Positions 36,566 to 45,683 of a stretch of 64,000 bases of DNA are shown here, piece by piece (the stretch's first letter is position 1; each line of letters starts with the position of its first letter). Source of the DNA: Rhodobacteraceae bacterium HLUCCA12 (GTDB lineage: Bacteria > Pseudomonadota > Alphaproteobacteria > Rhodobacterales > Rhodobacteraceae); NCBI GenBank assembly GCA_001314715.1, contig LJSV01000001.1, positions 62,001-126,000 of the forward strand, in the 5' to 3' direction. The translations under genes and the position numbers were made by a program. The notes below the pieces were generated by a model that was given only the letters and a program-made list of their open reading frames with translations, did not search any database and was not told where the DNA came from.

Positions 36566-37141
36566 TCAGTCCGCGATGACCACCGCGCAATCCTCGGCCG
36601 CGCCGCCCTCGGCGCAGGCGGCCAGCGCCTGTTCGTCGGCCCCGCTTCCCTGGCCCAGTCCCCAAAGCCCGGTCGCGGGCGACACCGCCAGGGCGCCACC
36701 CGTGCCCGGATAGTCGGTGCCGAAGGCTGCGGTGGCATCGGCGCTCAGTTGCAGCGCGCGGGCCTCCCACCCGGCGGGGCGCACCTCCATCACGATGACG
36801 CAGGGGCCGTCGGGCCCGCGCCGGGCGTCGCATTCGGCCAGCGCGGCCTCGCGCGCGGCTTCGACGCGGTGGTGGTTGGCCGCCATCACCGTGGCCTCCG
36901 ACATCAGCCCGTCCTCGGGGGCAAAGGCCACGGCGGCATAGTATTTCTGGCCCTGCGCGACCGAGGCCAGAACCTGCACCTCCTGCTCGCTCAGCCCCTG
37001 GGCGTCATAGCGAACGACCTCGACCTGCTCGGGGTCGAAAAGCTGCGCGCGCGCCGCTTCGCCGGTGACGGTATCGGCCGGCGCCGGCAGGGCGAGCGAA
37101 AGAAGCGGGGCGGCCAGGATTGCGGCAAGACTGGGTTTCAT
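36566..37141 (-). CDS. Secreted protein of unknown function (DUF4189-like tail)
   Basis: 191-residue protein with an N-terminal signal peptide (MKPSLAAILAAPLLSLALP, cleavage near APA-DT). Four or more cysteines in the mature part (LAECDARR, GPCVIV, LAACAEGG, DCAVVIAD) suggest disulfides; the repeated AL..C...GG..C.VV pattern resembles the small DUF4189 fold. The start at 37141 is chosen because it begins the signal peptide directly; an ATG seven codons earlier is possible. Lies upstream of hemA on the same strand, 175 bases away. No function assigned. Confidence 0.7.
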   Translation of the reverse strand: MKPSLAAILAAPLLSLALPAPADTVTGEAARAQLFDPEQVEVVRYDAQGLSEQEVQVLASVAQGQKYYAAVAFAPEDGLMSEATVMAANHHRVEAAREAALAECDARRGPDGPCVIVMEVRPAGWEARALQLSADATAAFGTDYPGTGGALAVSPATGLWGLGQGSGADEQALAACAEGGAAEDCAVVIAD

Positions 37142-37303
37142 CGGTCGGACGGGCTCCTGCATGGGTCTTTGGGGCTCTTTACCAAGACCGGCGCGCCGTG
37201 TGAACCGCCTGCCCGGCAGGGCGCCGCAAATGCGCGCGCCCGGCCACTGGACTTGCCTTCGGGGCGCGTCTAGGCTCGCCCCGAACGTATCTCAGGAGGC
37301 CCC

Positions 37304-38698
37304 ATGCCGTCGCCGCAATCCACCCTTCCCGCCGTTCTGGATCATGTCGATTCGCATCTCGACGAATCGCTCGACCGGCTTTTGGCGTTCCTGCGCCTGC
37401 CGTCGATCTCGACCGATCCCGCCTACAAGGCCGATTGCCGACAGGCGGCGGAGTGGTTGCGCGATCAACTGGCCGGGCTGGGGCTTGAGGCACGCACCGA
37501 TGCGACGCCGGGGCATCCGATGGTGGTGGCGCATGGCCCGGCGCAGGGCGGGCCGCATGTGCTGTTCTACGGCCATTATGATGTGCAGCCGGTCGATCCG
37601 CTGGAGCTGTGGCACCGCGATCCGTTCGATCCCGCGATCGAACAGGGCGCGCAGGGCCGGGTGATCCGCGGGCGCGGGGCCTCGGACGACAAGGGGCAAC
37701 TGATGACCTTTGTCGAGGCCTGTCGCGCCTGGATCGCGGTGCATGGCGCGTTGCCGGTGCGGGTGTCGATGCTGTTCGAGGGCGAAGAGGAATCGGGCTC
37801 GCCGTCGCTGGTGCCCTATCTGACCGAACAGGCGCCGGCGCTGAAGGCCGATCTTGCGCTGATCTGCGACACCGGCATGTTCGACCCGCAAACCCCGGCG
37901 ATCACCACCATGCTGCGCGGGCTGGCCAAGCTGGAACTGGTGATCACCGGGCCGAACAAGGATCTGCACTCGGGCATGTTCGGCGGCGCGGCGGCGAACC
38001 CGGCGCGGGTTCTCAGCCGGATCCTGGCCGATCTCCATGACGCTGACGGCGCGGTCACGCTTGAGGGCTTTTATGACGGCGTGCCCGAACCCGGCGACGA
38101 ACAGCGCGCCCAATGGGACGCGCTGGGTTTTGACGCCGAGGCCTTTCTGGGCGCGGTCGGGCTCAGCGTGCCGGCGGGCGAAAAGGGGCGCAGCGCGCTG
38201 GAAATGATCTGGTCGCGCCCGACCTGCGAAATCAACGGCATGATCTCGGGCTATACCGGGGCGGGGTTCAAGACCGTGCTGCCGGCGCAGGCCATGGCCA
38301 AGGTCAGCTTTCGCCTGGTCGGCACGCAGGATCCGCAGCAGGTGCTCGATGCCTTCCGCGCCCATGTCGAGGCGCGCCTTCCGGCCGATTGCACGGCCGC
38401 CATCGTGGACGCCAGCGGCGCGCCCGCCTCGGTCATGCCGATCGACAACCCCGCCTTCGAGGCCGCGCGCCAGGCGCTGAGCGACGAATGGCCGCGCCCG
38501 GCGGCGTTCATCGGCTCGGGCGGCTCGATCCCGATCGCGGGCTATTTCCAGTCGATCCTGGGGCTCGATTCGATACTGATCGGCTTTGGCCGCGACGATG
38601 ACCAGATCCATTCCCCGAACGAAAAATACGACCTCGAAAGCTTTCACAAGGGGATCAGATCCTGGGCGCGAATCCTTGCCGCGCTCGCCAGGGGCTGA
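37304..38698 (+). CDS. M20 family metallopeptidase (dipeptidase-like)
   Basis: 464-residue di-zinc exopeptidase. Metal ligands and catalytic residues of M20 are visible: FYGHYDVQPVD (His and catalytic Asp), RGASDDKGQ (bridging Asp), FEGEEESGS (catalytic Glu and ligand Glu), ICDTGM (Asp) and the final His in DDDQIHSPNE. The dimerisation domain occupies the middle third. Resembles carnosinase-type M20 dipeptidases. Cytosolic; monocistronic or with the P450 gene 56 bases downstream. Confidence 0.9.
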   Translation: MPSPQSTLPAVLDHVDSHLDESLDRLLAFLRLPSISTDPAYKADCRQAAEWLRDQLAGLGLEARTDATPGHPMVVAHGPAQGGPHVLFYGHYDVQPVDPLELWHRDPFDPAIEQGAQGRVIRGRGASDDKGQLMTFVEACRAWIAVHGALPVRVSMLFEGEEESGSPSLVPYLTEQAPALKADLALICDTGMFDPQTPAITTMLRGLAKLELVITGPNKDLHSGMFGGAAANPARVLSRILADLHDADGAVTLEGFYDGVPEPGDEQRAQWDALGFDAEAFLGAVGLSVPAGEKGRSALEMIWSRPTCEINGMISGYTGAGFKTVLPAQAMAKVSFRLVGTQDPQQVLDAFRAHVEARLPADCTAAIVDASGAPASVMPIDNPAFEAARQALSDEWPRPAAFIGSGGSIPIAGYFQSILGLDSILIGFGRDDDQIHSPNEKYDLESFHKGIRSWARILAALARG

Positions 38699-38754
38699 CC
38701 GGCCCCGCATCGCCTTGCCGCACGGGCGGCAGCGGACCGGACAGGGACAACCCG

Positions 38755-39939
38755 ATGCAGCACATTCGCCAGTCGCCGACCGATCCGGCGTTCGTCCAGA
38801 ACCCCTATCCGTTCTATGACCGGGCGCGGGCCTTGGGGCGGGTGGTCTTCTGGGACGATTACGCCATGCCCTGCGTCTTCGGGCATGCCGCGGTCAGCGC
38901 GATCCTGCGCGATCGCCGCTTCGGCCGTGCCATCCCGGCCGACCAGCGCGAACCGGTGCCCGATCACCTCGCCTCGTTCTACGCGATCGAGGACCATTCC
39001 ATGCTCGAACTCGAGCCGCCGCGCCATACCGTGCTGCGCCGGCAGGTGCTGCGCGCCTTCACCTCGCGCCGGATCGCGGGCCTCGCCCCCGAGATCGCGG
39101 CGCTGGCCCACCGCCTGATCGACGACTGTCCCCGCGATGCGCTCTTCGATCTGCTGGAACGCTTTGCCCGGACGATCCCGGTGGTCGTGATCTGCCGCCT
39201 GCTGGGTGTCCCCGAGACGATGAAGGACCAGCTCCTCGCCTGGTCGCATGCGATGGTCGCCATGTACCAGGCCGGGCGCGACCGCCAGACCGAAGAGCGC
39301 GCGGGCCGCGCCGCGGCCGCCTTCGCGGATTTCATGCGCGCGCATATCGCCGAGCGGCGCAACCGCCCCGGCGACGATCTCATCACACAGTTGATCGCGG
39401 CCGAATCCGCCGACGACGGGCTGAACATCGACGATCTGATCGCCACCTGCATCCTGCTGCTCAACGCCGGGCACGAAGCCACGGTCCACGCCATCGGCAA
39501 CGGTGTGAAGGCGCTCCTCGAAGCCGGCGGACCCGGCGCGTGGCTGACACCCGCCCGCCGCGAGGCCACGGTCGAGGAAATCCTGCGCTTCGATCCGCCG
39601 CTGCATATGTTCACCCGCCATGTCTACGAACCGGTCGAGGTGATGGACCATACCTTCGCACCGGGCGAGACGGTCGGGCTGATGCTGGCGGCGGCCGGGC
39701 GCGACCCGGCTCTTTGCTACCGGCCCCATCGTTTCGACCCGGCGCGCCCGGCCAAGCCGCATCTTGCCTTTGGCGCGGGGGTGCATTTCTGTCTCGGGGC
39801 GCCCCTGGCGCGGCTGGAACTGGCGGTGGCCCTGCCGATCCTGTTCGAACGCCGCCCCGGCCTGCGCCTGGCCGAACCGCCGGTTTATGCCGACAGCTAT
39901 CATTTCCGCGGGCTGTCGCGGCTGATGGTCCAGGGCTGA
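38755..39939 (+). CDS. Cytochrome P450
   Basis: 394-residue soluble bacterial P450 monooxygenase. I-helix oxygen-activation motif NAGHEAT, K-helix ExxR within EEILRFDPP, and haem loop FGAGVHFCLG with the axial cysteine at residue 346. Typical class I length, so it needs ferredoxin and a reductase; neither is encoded next to it. The subfamily and substrate are not evident; it lies at the edge of a block of flavin monooxygenases. Confidence 0.95.
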   Translation: MQHIRQSPTDPAFVQNPYPFYDRARALGRVVFWDDYAMPCVFGHAAVSAILRDRRFGRAIPADQREPVPDHLASFYAIEDHSMLELEPPRHTVLRRQVLRAFTSRRIAGLAPEIAALAHRLIDDCPRDALFDLLERFARTIPVVVICRLLGVPETMKDQLLAWSHAMVAMYQAGRDRQTEERAGRAAAAFADFMRAHIAERRNRPGDDLITQLIAAESADDGLNIDDLIATCILLLNAGHEATVHAIGNGVKALLEAGGPGAWLTPARREATVEEILRFDPPLHMFTRHVYEPVEVMDHTFAPGETVGLMLAAAGRDPALCYRPHRFDPARPAKPHLAFGAGVHFCLGAPLARLELAVALPILFERRPGLRLAEPPVYADSYHFRGLSRLMVQG

Positions 39940-39966
39940 TCGCTTCATCTTGCCGGTCAATACGCC

Positions 39967-40008
39967 GGGGGTGAATGGACCGCAGGTCCAGAGGGGGCAG
40001 CGCCCCCT
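39967..40008 (+). repeat. Double-hairpin intergenic repeat, copy 1
   Basis: 42-base element: GGGGGTGAAT, hairpin GGACC-GCA-GGTCC, then hairpin AGGGGGC-AGC-GCCCCCT. It lies 27 bases after the P450 stop in the gap before a convergent gene. A second copy at 44956 has the same layout with compensatory stem changes. No T run follows, so it is not a classic terminator. Confidence 0.75.
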
Positions 40009-40109
40009 GACCGGCCGCGCCAGCGGCGCAAAAGGCGTCTGCGCAGCAGGCAATCTGGTCACCCGTTGGAATCCCGCGCGCGGTCAGGCGCGGTGGCCTC
40101 CGCGGCGCT

Positions 40110-41117
<1,008 letters not shown>

Positions 41118-41167
41118 GGGCCCTCCTGCCGCGCAAAGCTAGGGTCCGGCACCGGCCGCGGCAAGGT

Positions 41168-42193
41168 TCAGGACACGAAAGTATCGAGTCTTGCATCCTG
41201 TAGCGTCTGGCGGGGGCTGCGCCCGAACCGCGCGCGGTAGGTATCGGCAAAACGGCCGAAATGCGAAAATCCCCAGCGGGTGGCGATCTCGGTCACCGTG
41301 TCGCCCGGCCGCGCGGCCTGCAGGTCGTGATGGGCGCGTTCGAGCCGGGCATTGCGCAAAAACGCCATTGGTGTCGTGTCGCGAAAGCGGCGGAAGGCAT
41401 ATTGCAGCGCGCGCGCGCTCACCCCCACGGCGGCTGCGACATCGTCCAGCGCCAGCGGCCGGTCGATATGGGCCATCATGTAATCCTCGGCCCGGCGCAC
41501 CACGCGCGGCGCCAGGTCGGCGCCGCGCCGGCCGTCCAGCGCGTCGGCATAGTTATGGCAATGCGCCTCCAGCAGGCCGGTCATCAGCGCGGATTCGATC
41601 TGCCGGCCCAGCAGGCTTCCCGGTCCCAGCACGCAGCGCCCGGCATCGGCCTCGGCGACCAGATGCAGGATCAGCGCACGCAGGGCCGCCCCGCCCCGTG
41701 CCGTCAGATCGCAGGGGCCGGCAAAGGTCAGCGGCCGGTCCGCGCGCATGCCCAGCATCTGGCCAAGATGTGCCGAAAGGGCCGCCCGGTCGATGCGCAA
41801 CAGAACCTGGCGGCAGTCGTCGTCCCAGATCATGGTGGTCGGCCGATGCGGGTTCAGCATCGCCGCGCGCTCCGGATCCGAGCAATACTGCTCGCCGCCG
41901 TTGCTGATCGCCGCCGCCCCCGAAAGCGGCATCTGGAACAGGTAGAAATCGCGCAGATGGCCGGGGCTGATCAGGGTCTTGGTGCCGTAATCGATATAGT
42001 TCAGCGAAAGCCGCTCGCCGGCCAGGTGATGATGGCGCGCATCGAACCGGCCCTTGCCGATCCGGTCCAGCCGGTGCGGGCAAAAGACCGAGGCGACGCG
42101 CTCGCGCGCCTCGTCCAGTTCGCGCGTCTGAAACAGCGCATAGGCGGCCAGCGGTGCCGCGCCGCTGTCCTGCCGGGTATCGATCGGGTCCAT
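41168..42193 (-). CDS. AraC-family transcriptional regulator
   Basis: 341 residues with an N-terminal AraC_binding_2-type sensor domain (FYLFQMPLSGAA, RAAMLNPHRPTTMIWDDD) and a C-terminal double HTH (LALDDVAAAVGVSARALQYAFRRF; TVTEIATRWGFSHFGRFADTYRARFG). The ATG at 42193 has a GAGGAGG ribosome site six bases upstream. Divergent from the SDR-StyA-like-flavin reductase operon, the arrangement of the iifR/indR regulators of indole oxidation clusters, so activation of that operon by an aromatic inducer is the natural reading (inference). Confidence 0.9.
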   Translation of the reverse strand: MDPIDTRQDSGAAPLAAYALFQTRELDEARERVASVFCPHRLDRIGKGRFDARHHHLAGERLSLNYIDYGTKTLISPGHLRDFYLFQMPLSGAAAISNGGEQYCSDPERAAMLNPHRPTTMIWDDDCRQVLLRIDRAALSAHLGQMLGMRADRPLTFAGPCDLTARGGAALRALILHLVAEADAGRCVLGPGSLLGRQIESALMTGLLEAHCHNYADALDGRRGADLAPRVVRRAEDYMMAHIDRPLALDDVAAAVGVSARALQYAFRRFRDTTPMAFLRNARLERAHHDLQAARPGDTVTEIATRWGFSHFGRFADTYRARFGRSPRQTLQDARLDTFVS

Positions 42194-42285
42194 TCCAGCC
42201 TCCTCTGCCGGATGATGGGCGAACTTAGCAAAGGATCGTTGCGAATGCACGGATTTCGGCGATTCCGGCAGTTTTTTTCGTTTTT

Positions 42286-42315
42286 CGGATAGTCGTGGTG
42301 CCACGCGGATAGCCG
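42286..42315. promoter_or_regulatory. Candidate AraC-type operator: two direct CGGATAGYCG half-sites
   Basis: CGGATAGTCG (42286-42295) and CGGATAGCCG (42306-42315), start to start 20 bases, i.e. about two helical turns, on the same strand in the divergent araC/SDR region. AraC/XylS proteins bind such direct repeats with ~21-base periodicity. The downstream copy lies 57 bases before the SDR ATG. Confidence 0.55.
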
Positions 42316-42372
42316 GATGTCGTGCGGCGCGCAAAGTTCGGGTCGAGGAAAAGAAAGATCAGGGAGTGAACA

Positions 42373-43149
42373 ATGCGGGGACTGGACGGCAAGGTAGCCA
42401 TCATTCTGGGCGGCGCCACCAAGATCGGGCAGGCCGTCGTCGATGCCTTCGCGCAGGCCGGCACACGCGTGATGATCGCCGATATCAACGCCGAGGCCGG
42501 CGCGGCGCTGACGCGTGATGGCGTCGCCTTCACCGCCTGCGACCTGCGCAAGGATGACGACATCGAAGCGCTGGTCAAGGCCACCAGGGACAGGTTTGGC
42601 CGGATCGACTTTCTGGTCAATGTCGCCTGTTCCTATCTCGATAACGGGGCCGACTCGCCGCGCGCCGAATGGCTTGAGGCGCTTGACGTGAATGTCGTGG
42701 GCTCGGTCATGCTGATGCAGGCCGCGCGCGCCGACCTGGCCGCCAACAAGGGCGCCATCGTCAATTTCGGTTCGATCTCGGGCCGGGTGGCGCAGACCGG
42801 GCGCTGGCTCTACCCGGTGTCCAAGGCCGCGATCCTGCAACTGACGCGCAACCAGGCGATGGACCTTGCGCCCGAGGGCATTCGCGTGAACGCGGTCAGC
42901 CCCGGCTGGACCTGGTCCAACATCATGGACGAACTGACCGGCGGCGATCGCGCGAAAACCGATGCCGTGGCCGCGCCGTTCCACCTGCTGGGCCGGACCG
43001 GCAACCCCGAAGAGGTGGCCAGCGCGGTTCTGTTCCTGTGCTCGGACGAGGCCAGCTTCATCACCGGCACCGATATTCGCGTCGATGGCGGCTATACCGC
43101 CATGGGCCCCGAACAGAACGTGCCGGCCATACCGAAACTCATGGAATAA
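42373..43149 (+). CDS. Short-chain dehydrogenase/reductase, first gene of StyA-like operon
   Basis: 258-residue SDR with a slightly unusual cofactor loop (GGATKIGQAV instead of TGxxxGIG), the catalytic serine in FGSISG, YPVSK as YxxxK, and NAVSPGWTWS. Immediately followed (20 bases) by a StyA-like monooxygenase and a flavin reductase. In indole-oxidising clusters (iif) the SDR acts with the monooxygenase to form a hydroxylated oxindole; an equivalent role is inferred here from gene order alone. Confidence 0.85.
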   Translation: MRGLDGKVAIILGGATKIGQAVVDAFAQAGTRVMIADINAEAGAALTRDGVAFTACDLRKDDDIEALVKATRDRFGRIDFLVNVACSYLDNGADSPRAEWLEALDVNVVGSVMLMQAARADLAANKGAIVNFGSISGRVAQTGRWLYPVSKAAILQLTRNQAMDLAPEGIRVNAVSPGWTWSNIMDELTGGDRAKTDAVAAPFHLLGRTGNPEEVASAVLFLCSDEASFITGTDIRVDGGYTAMGPEQNVPAIPKLME

Positions 43150-43169
43150 ACGTCTGGGAGGACATCACA

Positions 43170-44405
43170 ATGCGTAAGATCACCATCATCGGTGGCGGCC
43201 AGTCAGGGCTCATGGTGGCGCTGGGACTGCTGAAAAAGGGCTATCAGGTGCGCGTGGTGCAAAACCGCACCGCCGATGACATCGCCAATGGCAAGATCAT
43301 GTCCAGCCAGTGCATGTTCGGCGATTCCATCCAGGCCGAGCGCGACCTCGGCATCGACTTCTGGACCGAGCTCTGCCCGCCGGTCGAGGGCATCGCCTTC
43401 ACCGTGCCGCATCCCGAACGGCCCGGCGAGCGGGTGATCGACTGGGCCGGTCGGCTGGAGCGCAACGCCTATGCCGTCGACCAGCGGGTGAAATTCCCCG
43501 GCTGGCTGGCCGAATTCGAACGTCTGGGCGGGCGGCTGGTCATTAAGGAGGCCGGCATCAACGACCTGGAGATGTATGCCCGCGAGGACGATCTGGTGAT
43601 CGTTGCCTCGGGCAAGGGCGAGATCGGGCGCATGTTCGAACGCGACGCCGAGAAGTCGCCCTATGACAAGCCCCAGCGCGCCCTGGCGCTGACCTATGTC
43701 ACCGGCATGGTGCCGCGCCCCGAACATTCGGCGGTCAATTTCAACCTGATCCCCGGCGTGGGCGAATATTTCGTCTTTCCGGGCCTGACCACCACCGGCC
43801 CCTGCCACATGATGGTGTTCGAGGGGGTTCCCGGCGGACCGATGGATTGCTGGGCCGACATCAAGTCGCCCGAACAGCACCTGGCGAAATCGAAAGAGAT
43901 CCTCGCAACCTTCCTGCCCTGGGAGGCCGAGCGCTGCCGCGACATCGAACTGAGCGACGACAACGGCATCCTGTCCGGGCGCTTCCCGCCGACGGTGCGC
44001 AAGCCGGTCGCCACGCTGCCCTCGGGCGCACGGGTCCTGGGTCTGGGCGATGCGGTCTGCCTGAACGATCCGATCACCGGGCAGGGGTCGAACAATGCCG
44101 CCAAGGCGGCGCGCGTCTATCTGCAACGCATCCTCGATCACGGCGACCGGGCGTTTGACGCCGAATGGATGCAAGGCACCTTCGACGCCTACTGGGACTA
44201 TGCGCAATGGGTCGTGGGCTGGACCAACGCGATGCTGGCGCCGCCGCCGCCGCATGTGCTTGAAATCATGGGCGCCGCCTGCACCGAACCGCGGCTGGCG
44301 CATCGCATCGCCAATGCGTTCGACGATCCGCGCGATTTCTTCCCGTGGTTCGCCGATCCGCAAGCCGCCCAGGTCTATCTCGACGACCTGAGAACGGCGG
44401 CCTGA
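43170..44405 (+). CDS. Styrene/indole monooxygenase-like FAD-dependent oxygenase (StyA family)
   Basis: 411-residue single-component-oxygenase subunit that uses FADH2 supplied by a reductase. N-terminal FAD loop GGGQSGLMVALGL; the StyA-type middle segment ASGKGEIGRMFERDAEKSP followed by YDKPQRAL closely parallels CTGKYALGKVFEKQSENSP-FEKPQRAL of styrene monooxygenase; late GD-motif LGLGDAVCLNDPITGQGSN. GGAGG lies nine bases before the ATG at 43170. The next gene is its presumed reductase. Epoxidation of styrene- or indole-like substrates is the expected chemistry; the neighbours favour indole. Confidence 0.88.
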   Translation: MRKITIIGGGQSGLMVALGLLKKGYQVRVVQNRTADDIANGKIMSSQCMFGDSIQAERDLGIDFWTELCPPVEGIAFTVPHPERPGERVIDWAGRLERNAYAVDQRVKFPGWLAEFERLGGRLVIKEAGINDLEMYAREDDLVIVASGKGEIGRMFERDAEKSPYDKPQRALALTYVTGMVPRPEHSAVNFNLIPGVGEYFVFPGLTTTGPCHMMVFEGVPGGPMDCWADIKSPEQHLAKSKEILATFLPWEAERCRDIELSDDNGILSGRFPPTVRKPVATLPSGARVLGLGDAVCLNDPITGQGSNNAAKAARVYLQRILDHGDRAFDAEWMQGTFDAYWDYAQWVVGWTNAMLAPPPPHVLEIMGAACTEPRLAHRIANAFDDPRDFFPWFADPQAAQVYLDDLRTAA

Positions 44406-44409
44406 GGGC

Positions 44410-44904
44410 ATGGGCATGGCCGTCGATCCCGCCGATTTCCGCGCCGCCATGGCCCGCTTTCCGGGGGCGGTCACGATCATCACCACCCGCGTCCCCGAAG
44501 AGCGGCGCGGGATCACCGCCACCGCCGTCTGCTCGGTCACGGCCGAACCGCCCAGCCTGCTGGTCTGCGTGAATGAAAAGACCGGCACCTGTCAGGGTAT
44601 CCTGCAAACGGGGCGGTTCGCGGTGAACCTCCTGCCCGATCCGTCGCACGATCTGGCGATGCGCTTTGCCGGCGCCGGCGGGATCACCGGCGAGGACAAG
44701 TTCGCCCAGGGCGACTGGCGCGCGGACGGGCAGGGCCTGCCGATCCTTGCCAATGCCCGCGTCGCCTTTTCCTGCGAACTCAGCGATGCGGTACGCGCCG
44801 GCAGCCATCACGTGCTGATCGGCCGCATCGTCGACATTCATCATGGCGAGGGCGAGGCCCTGGTCTTCGAGCAATCGCGCTTCCACCGGCTGCAACCCCT
44901 CTGA
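44410..44904 (+). CDS. Flavin reductase (StyB/HpaC-like)
   Basis: 164-residue NAD(P)H:flavin oxidoreductase of the flavin_reduct domain family (FPGAVTIITTRV, TATAVCSVTAEPPSLLVCVN, FAVNLLPD, LIGRIVDI). Starts 4 bases after the StyA-like gene, so it is the electron donor for that oxygenase. Followed by a double-hairpin repeat and the convergent MarR gene. Confidence 0.92.
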   Translation: MGMAVDPADFRAAMARFPGAVTIITTRVPEERRGITATAVCSVTAEPPSLLVCVNEKTGTCQGILQTGRFAVNLLPDPSHDLAMRFAGAGGITGEDKFAQGDWRADGQGLPILANARVAFSCELSDAVRAGSHHVLIGRIVDIHHGEGEALVFEQSRFHRLQPL

Positions 44905-44955
44905 CCGCGCCGTCCCATGGCGCCCGCCTGCCCATTTTCTGTCTGAAAATATCCT

Positions 44956-44997
44956 GGGGGTGAATTGGCCGCAGGCCAAGAGGGGGCAACGCCCCCT
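44956..44997 (+). repeat. Double-hairpin intergenic repeat, copy 2
   Basis: GGGGGTGAA followed by hairpin TTGGCC-GCA-GGCCAA and hairpin AGGGGGC-AAC-GCCCCCT. Same orientation and setting as copy 1: between a plus-strand gene end and a convergent minus-strand gene. The first stem differs from copy 1 but stays paired. Confidence 0.75.
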
Positions 44998-45020
44998 CCG
45001 CCCGACAGGGCCGCGTGCCC

Positions 45021-45578
45021 TCAGCTGCGCCGATGCGTCGCCGCGACCCGCGCCACCTCTTCATAGATGCCGCACAGCAGGTTCAGCGTGCGTGTCGCCT
45101 CGCGCAGGCGCTCATGGATGTTGGGCACCGAATCGATCGCCTCGATCAGCAGGCGCTGACGCAGCGCGGCGTAATCGTCGGTCACGCGCCGCCCCTCCTC
45201 GGTGACTTCATAGGTCACGCCCGCACGCCCCGAGCCCTTGCGCATGACCAGTTTCGCCGCGATCAGCTTGCGCAGGCTGTACTGGATATTGGGCACGTCG
45301 TCGCGGTTGGTCAGCCGGGCCAGGTCCTTGATGGTCTTGGGCCGGTCGTTCATCCGGATGATGTGCAGCATCGCGTTCTCGGCGCCCGAGGCGGCCAGGT
45401 CCATCACGCTGGCCAGGCATTCCGATTGCCAGCGCGCGAATCCCTCGTAGGTGCGCATCAGCGCGAATTCCAGTTCGGTGAATTCGATCTCGCCCGGTTC
45501 CTGCGCCAGGTGCCAGCGCTGGTCGAATTCGGGGCGGGGTTTATCCGATTGATCGGGCTGGGTTTTCCGTTCGCTCAT
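45021..45578 (-). CDS. MarR-family winged-helix transcriptional regulator
   Basis: 185-residue regulator with an extended N-terminus and a winged helix (SGAENAMLHIIRMNDRPKTI, DLARLTNRDDVPNIQYSLRKL, KGSGRAGVTYEVTEEGRR). Belongs to the subgroup sometimes listed as predicted MarR-type regulators with a long N-terminal helix. Start at 45578 with an AGGAGGTGACG ribosome site. Divergent from the LLM monooxygenase-flavin reductase operon, with a 17-bp inverted repeat between them, so local control is likely. Confidence 0.88.
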   Translation of the reverse strand: MSERKTQPDQSDKPRPEFDQRWHLAQEPGEIEFTELEFALMRTYEGFARWQSECLASVMDLAASGAENAMLHIIRMNDRPKTIKDLARLTNRDDVPNIQYSLRKLIAAKLVMRKGSGRAGVTYEVTEEGRRVTDDYAALRQRLLIEAIDSVPNIHERLREATRTLNLLCGIYEEVARVAATHRRS

Positions 45579-45639
45579 CGTCACCTCCTGCCGCGCAGCA
45601 TAGTTGCCAAAAAATGCAATTGAAAACAACATTATTATT

Positions 45640-45656
45640 TGATAGAAAGTCTATCA
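45640..45656. promoter_or_regulatory. Candidate MarR operator, 7-3-7 inverted repeat
   Basis: TGATAGA-AAG-TCTATCA, a perfect 7-bp inverted repeat with a 3-base spacer in an AT-rich stretch 27 bases before the LLM monooxygenase ATG and 61 bases before the marR start. Size and position suit MarR-type dimers. Confidence 0.65.
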
Positions 45657-45683
45657 TAAAATCCAACAAAAAGGGAGCGCTCC

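Noticed and set aside
44956..44997. The AGGGGGC-AAC-GCCCCCT hairpin as an ordinary intrinsic terminator
   Set aside because: No T run on either strand, and it is part of a larger repeat shared with another site.
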